A stretch of DNA of 64,000 nt from Spisula solida (taxonomy: Eukaryota; Mollusca; Bivalvia; Venerida; Mactridae): NCBI GenBank assembly GCA_947247005.1, contig OX365950.1, positions 14,458,720 through 14,522,719 of the forward strand, read 5' to 3'. A program made the translations under genes and the position numbers. The stretch's first letter is position 1; each line of letters starts with the position of its first letter. This document shows positions 63,601-64,000 of this stretch, one piece after another. The notes below the pieces were generated by a model. It was not told the DNA's origin, made no database searches, and worked only from the letters and a program-made list of their open reading frames with translations.

Positions 63601-64000
63601 AAACATTTGTTTTAAGTCTGCCTATGATAACAAGGTTGGCACAGGCCTTTAATTTGGTTTCAACCTTGAAAAGTACTTGAATTAGGCCCTGCCTTGAAAA
63701 AATGCCAAAATGGTACTTGAATTTATTTGAAAATCAATTCAAGGGCCTTGATTATATATTATAAAAGTGTAAAAATTTATGTTGTCAAATAACACATTTT
63801 CTGCATAAAAATGGAAAACAGAAACACTGCTTTTCTTGTATTAAAATTATAAAGTAAGAATAGGCACAAGATATGCAGCAAATAATTTTCATGTTTATCC
63901 AGCACAAAGAGTTCAAATCATACAATTTTATGTTTGGAAAATACCTTGAAAATACAAATTCTACCTCGAAACAACCTTGAAAAGTCCTTGAATTTGGGTG
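60661..64000. other. Intergenic or intronic, degenerate repeats only
   Basis: 61108-61330 is a decayed relative of the MITE at 42169-42400. 61480-61630 resembles a mollusc repeat (cttttgatcataactctgac, gttatggcccttgg). 63640-64000 has ccttgaaaagtacttgaatt repeated with variants and is cut by the window end. It may be an intron of the gene starting at 56880, but no exon was recognised. Confidence 0.5.

Overview
This is a eukaryotic, AT-rich window with low gene density. It is most likely from a bivalve mollusc, probably a clam-type heterodont. The evidence is several interspersed families I associate with bivalve genomes: a GCTCACCTGTC...GACAGGTGAGC element full of AGGTCA words and CGTCCGTCCGTC tracts, an ATGCCCCC family, a CCGGTAGGGGACT family and a family built on TTAGGTAC words. 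Genes are split by GT-AG introns. No prokaryotic, organellar or viral gene was seen. The clade call is inference and needs a search.

Three gene models hold together by matching splice phases. (1) A + strand ZCCHC10-like zinc-knuckle gene (16203-19372, 5' exon not found); its middle exon is fused to a 24-unit, 42-bp minisatellite in which every unit carries an in-frame 3' splice site. (2) A complete + strand gene (29359-36315) for an 889-residue protein. It starts with the short block known from the alternative POLR1D isoform 2 and continues into a His/Asn/Ser heptad repeat, a charged coiled-coil-like region, an RG-rich patch, a long RS domain and an acidic tail. (3) A complete - strand gene (54447 to 46719) for a 151-residue type I membrane protein that I do not recognise. 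A fourth gene is seen only as its first exon (56880-57026, +) behind a promoter with two CREs and a YY1 site. A weak spliced transcription unit may start near 6251.

The rest is mostly transposon-derived. At 0-12 kb: a CACTA-like MITE, a Harbinger-like element, inverted MITE pairs and a long-TIR hAT foldback element with an 8-bp TSD. At 12-16 kb: mollusc repeat families. At 20.0-23.7 kb: a nearly full-length ORF2-type LINE inserted inside an AGGTCA-family element. At 24-33 kb: more repeat families, a 25-bp minisatellite, LINE remnants and a MITE with clear TIRs. At 36-46 kb: repeats and a second CACTA-like MITE. At 47 kb: a 31-bp minisatellite in an intron of the membrane-protein gene. At 50.6-52 kb: a 5'-truncated LINE. 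At 53.6-54.3 kb: a mariner remnant. At 57.6-59.7 kb: an AGGTCA-family element broken by two nested insertions. The last 4 kb shows only degenerate repeats.

The genes show no sign of acting as one pathway. Two of them (ZCCHC10-like and POLR1D-isoform-2-like) encode low-complexity nuclear or RNA-associated proteins.
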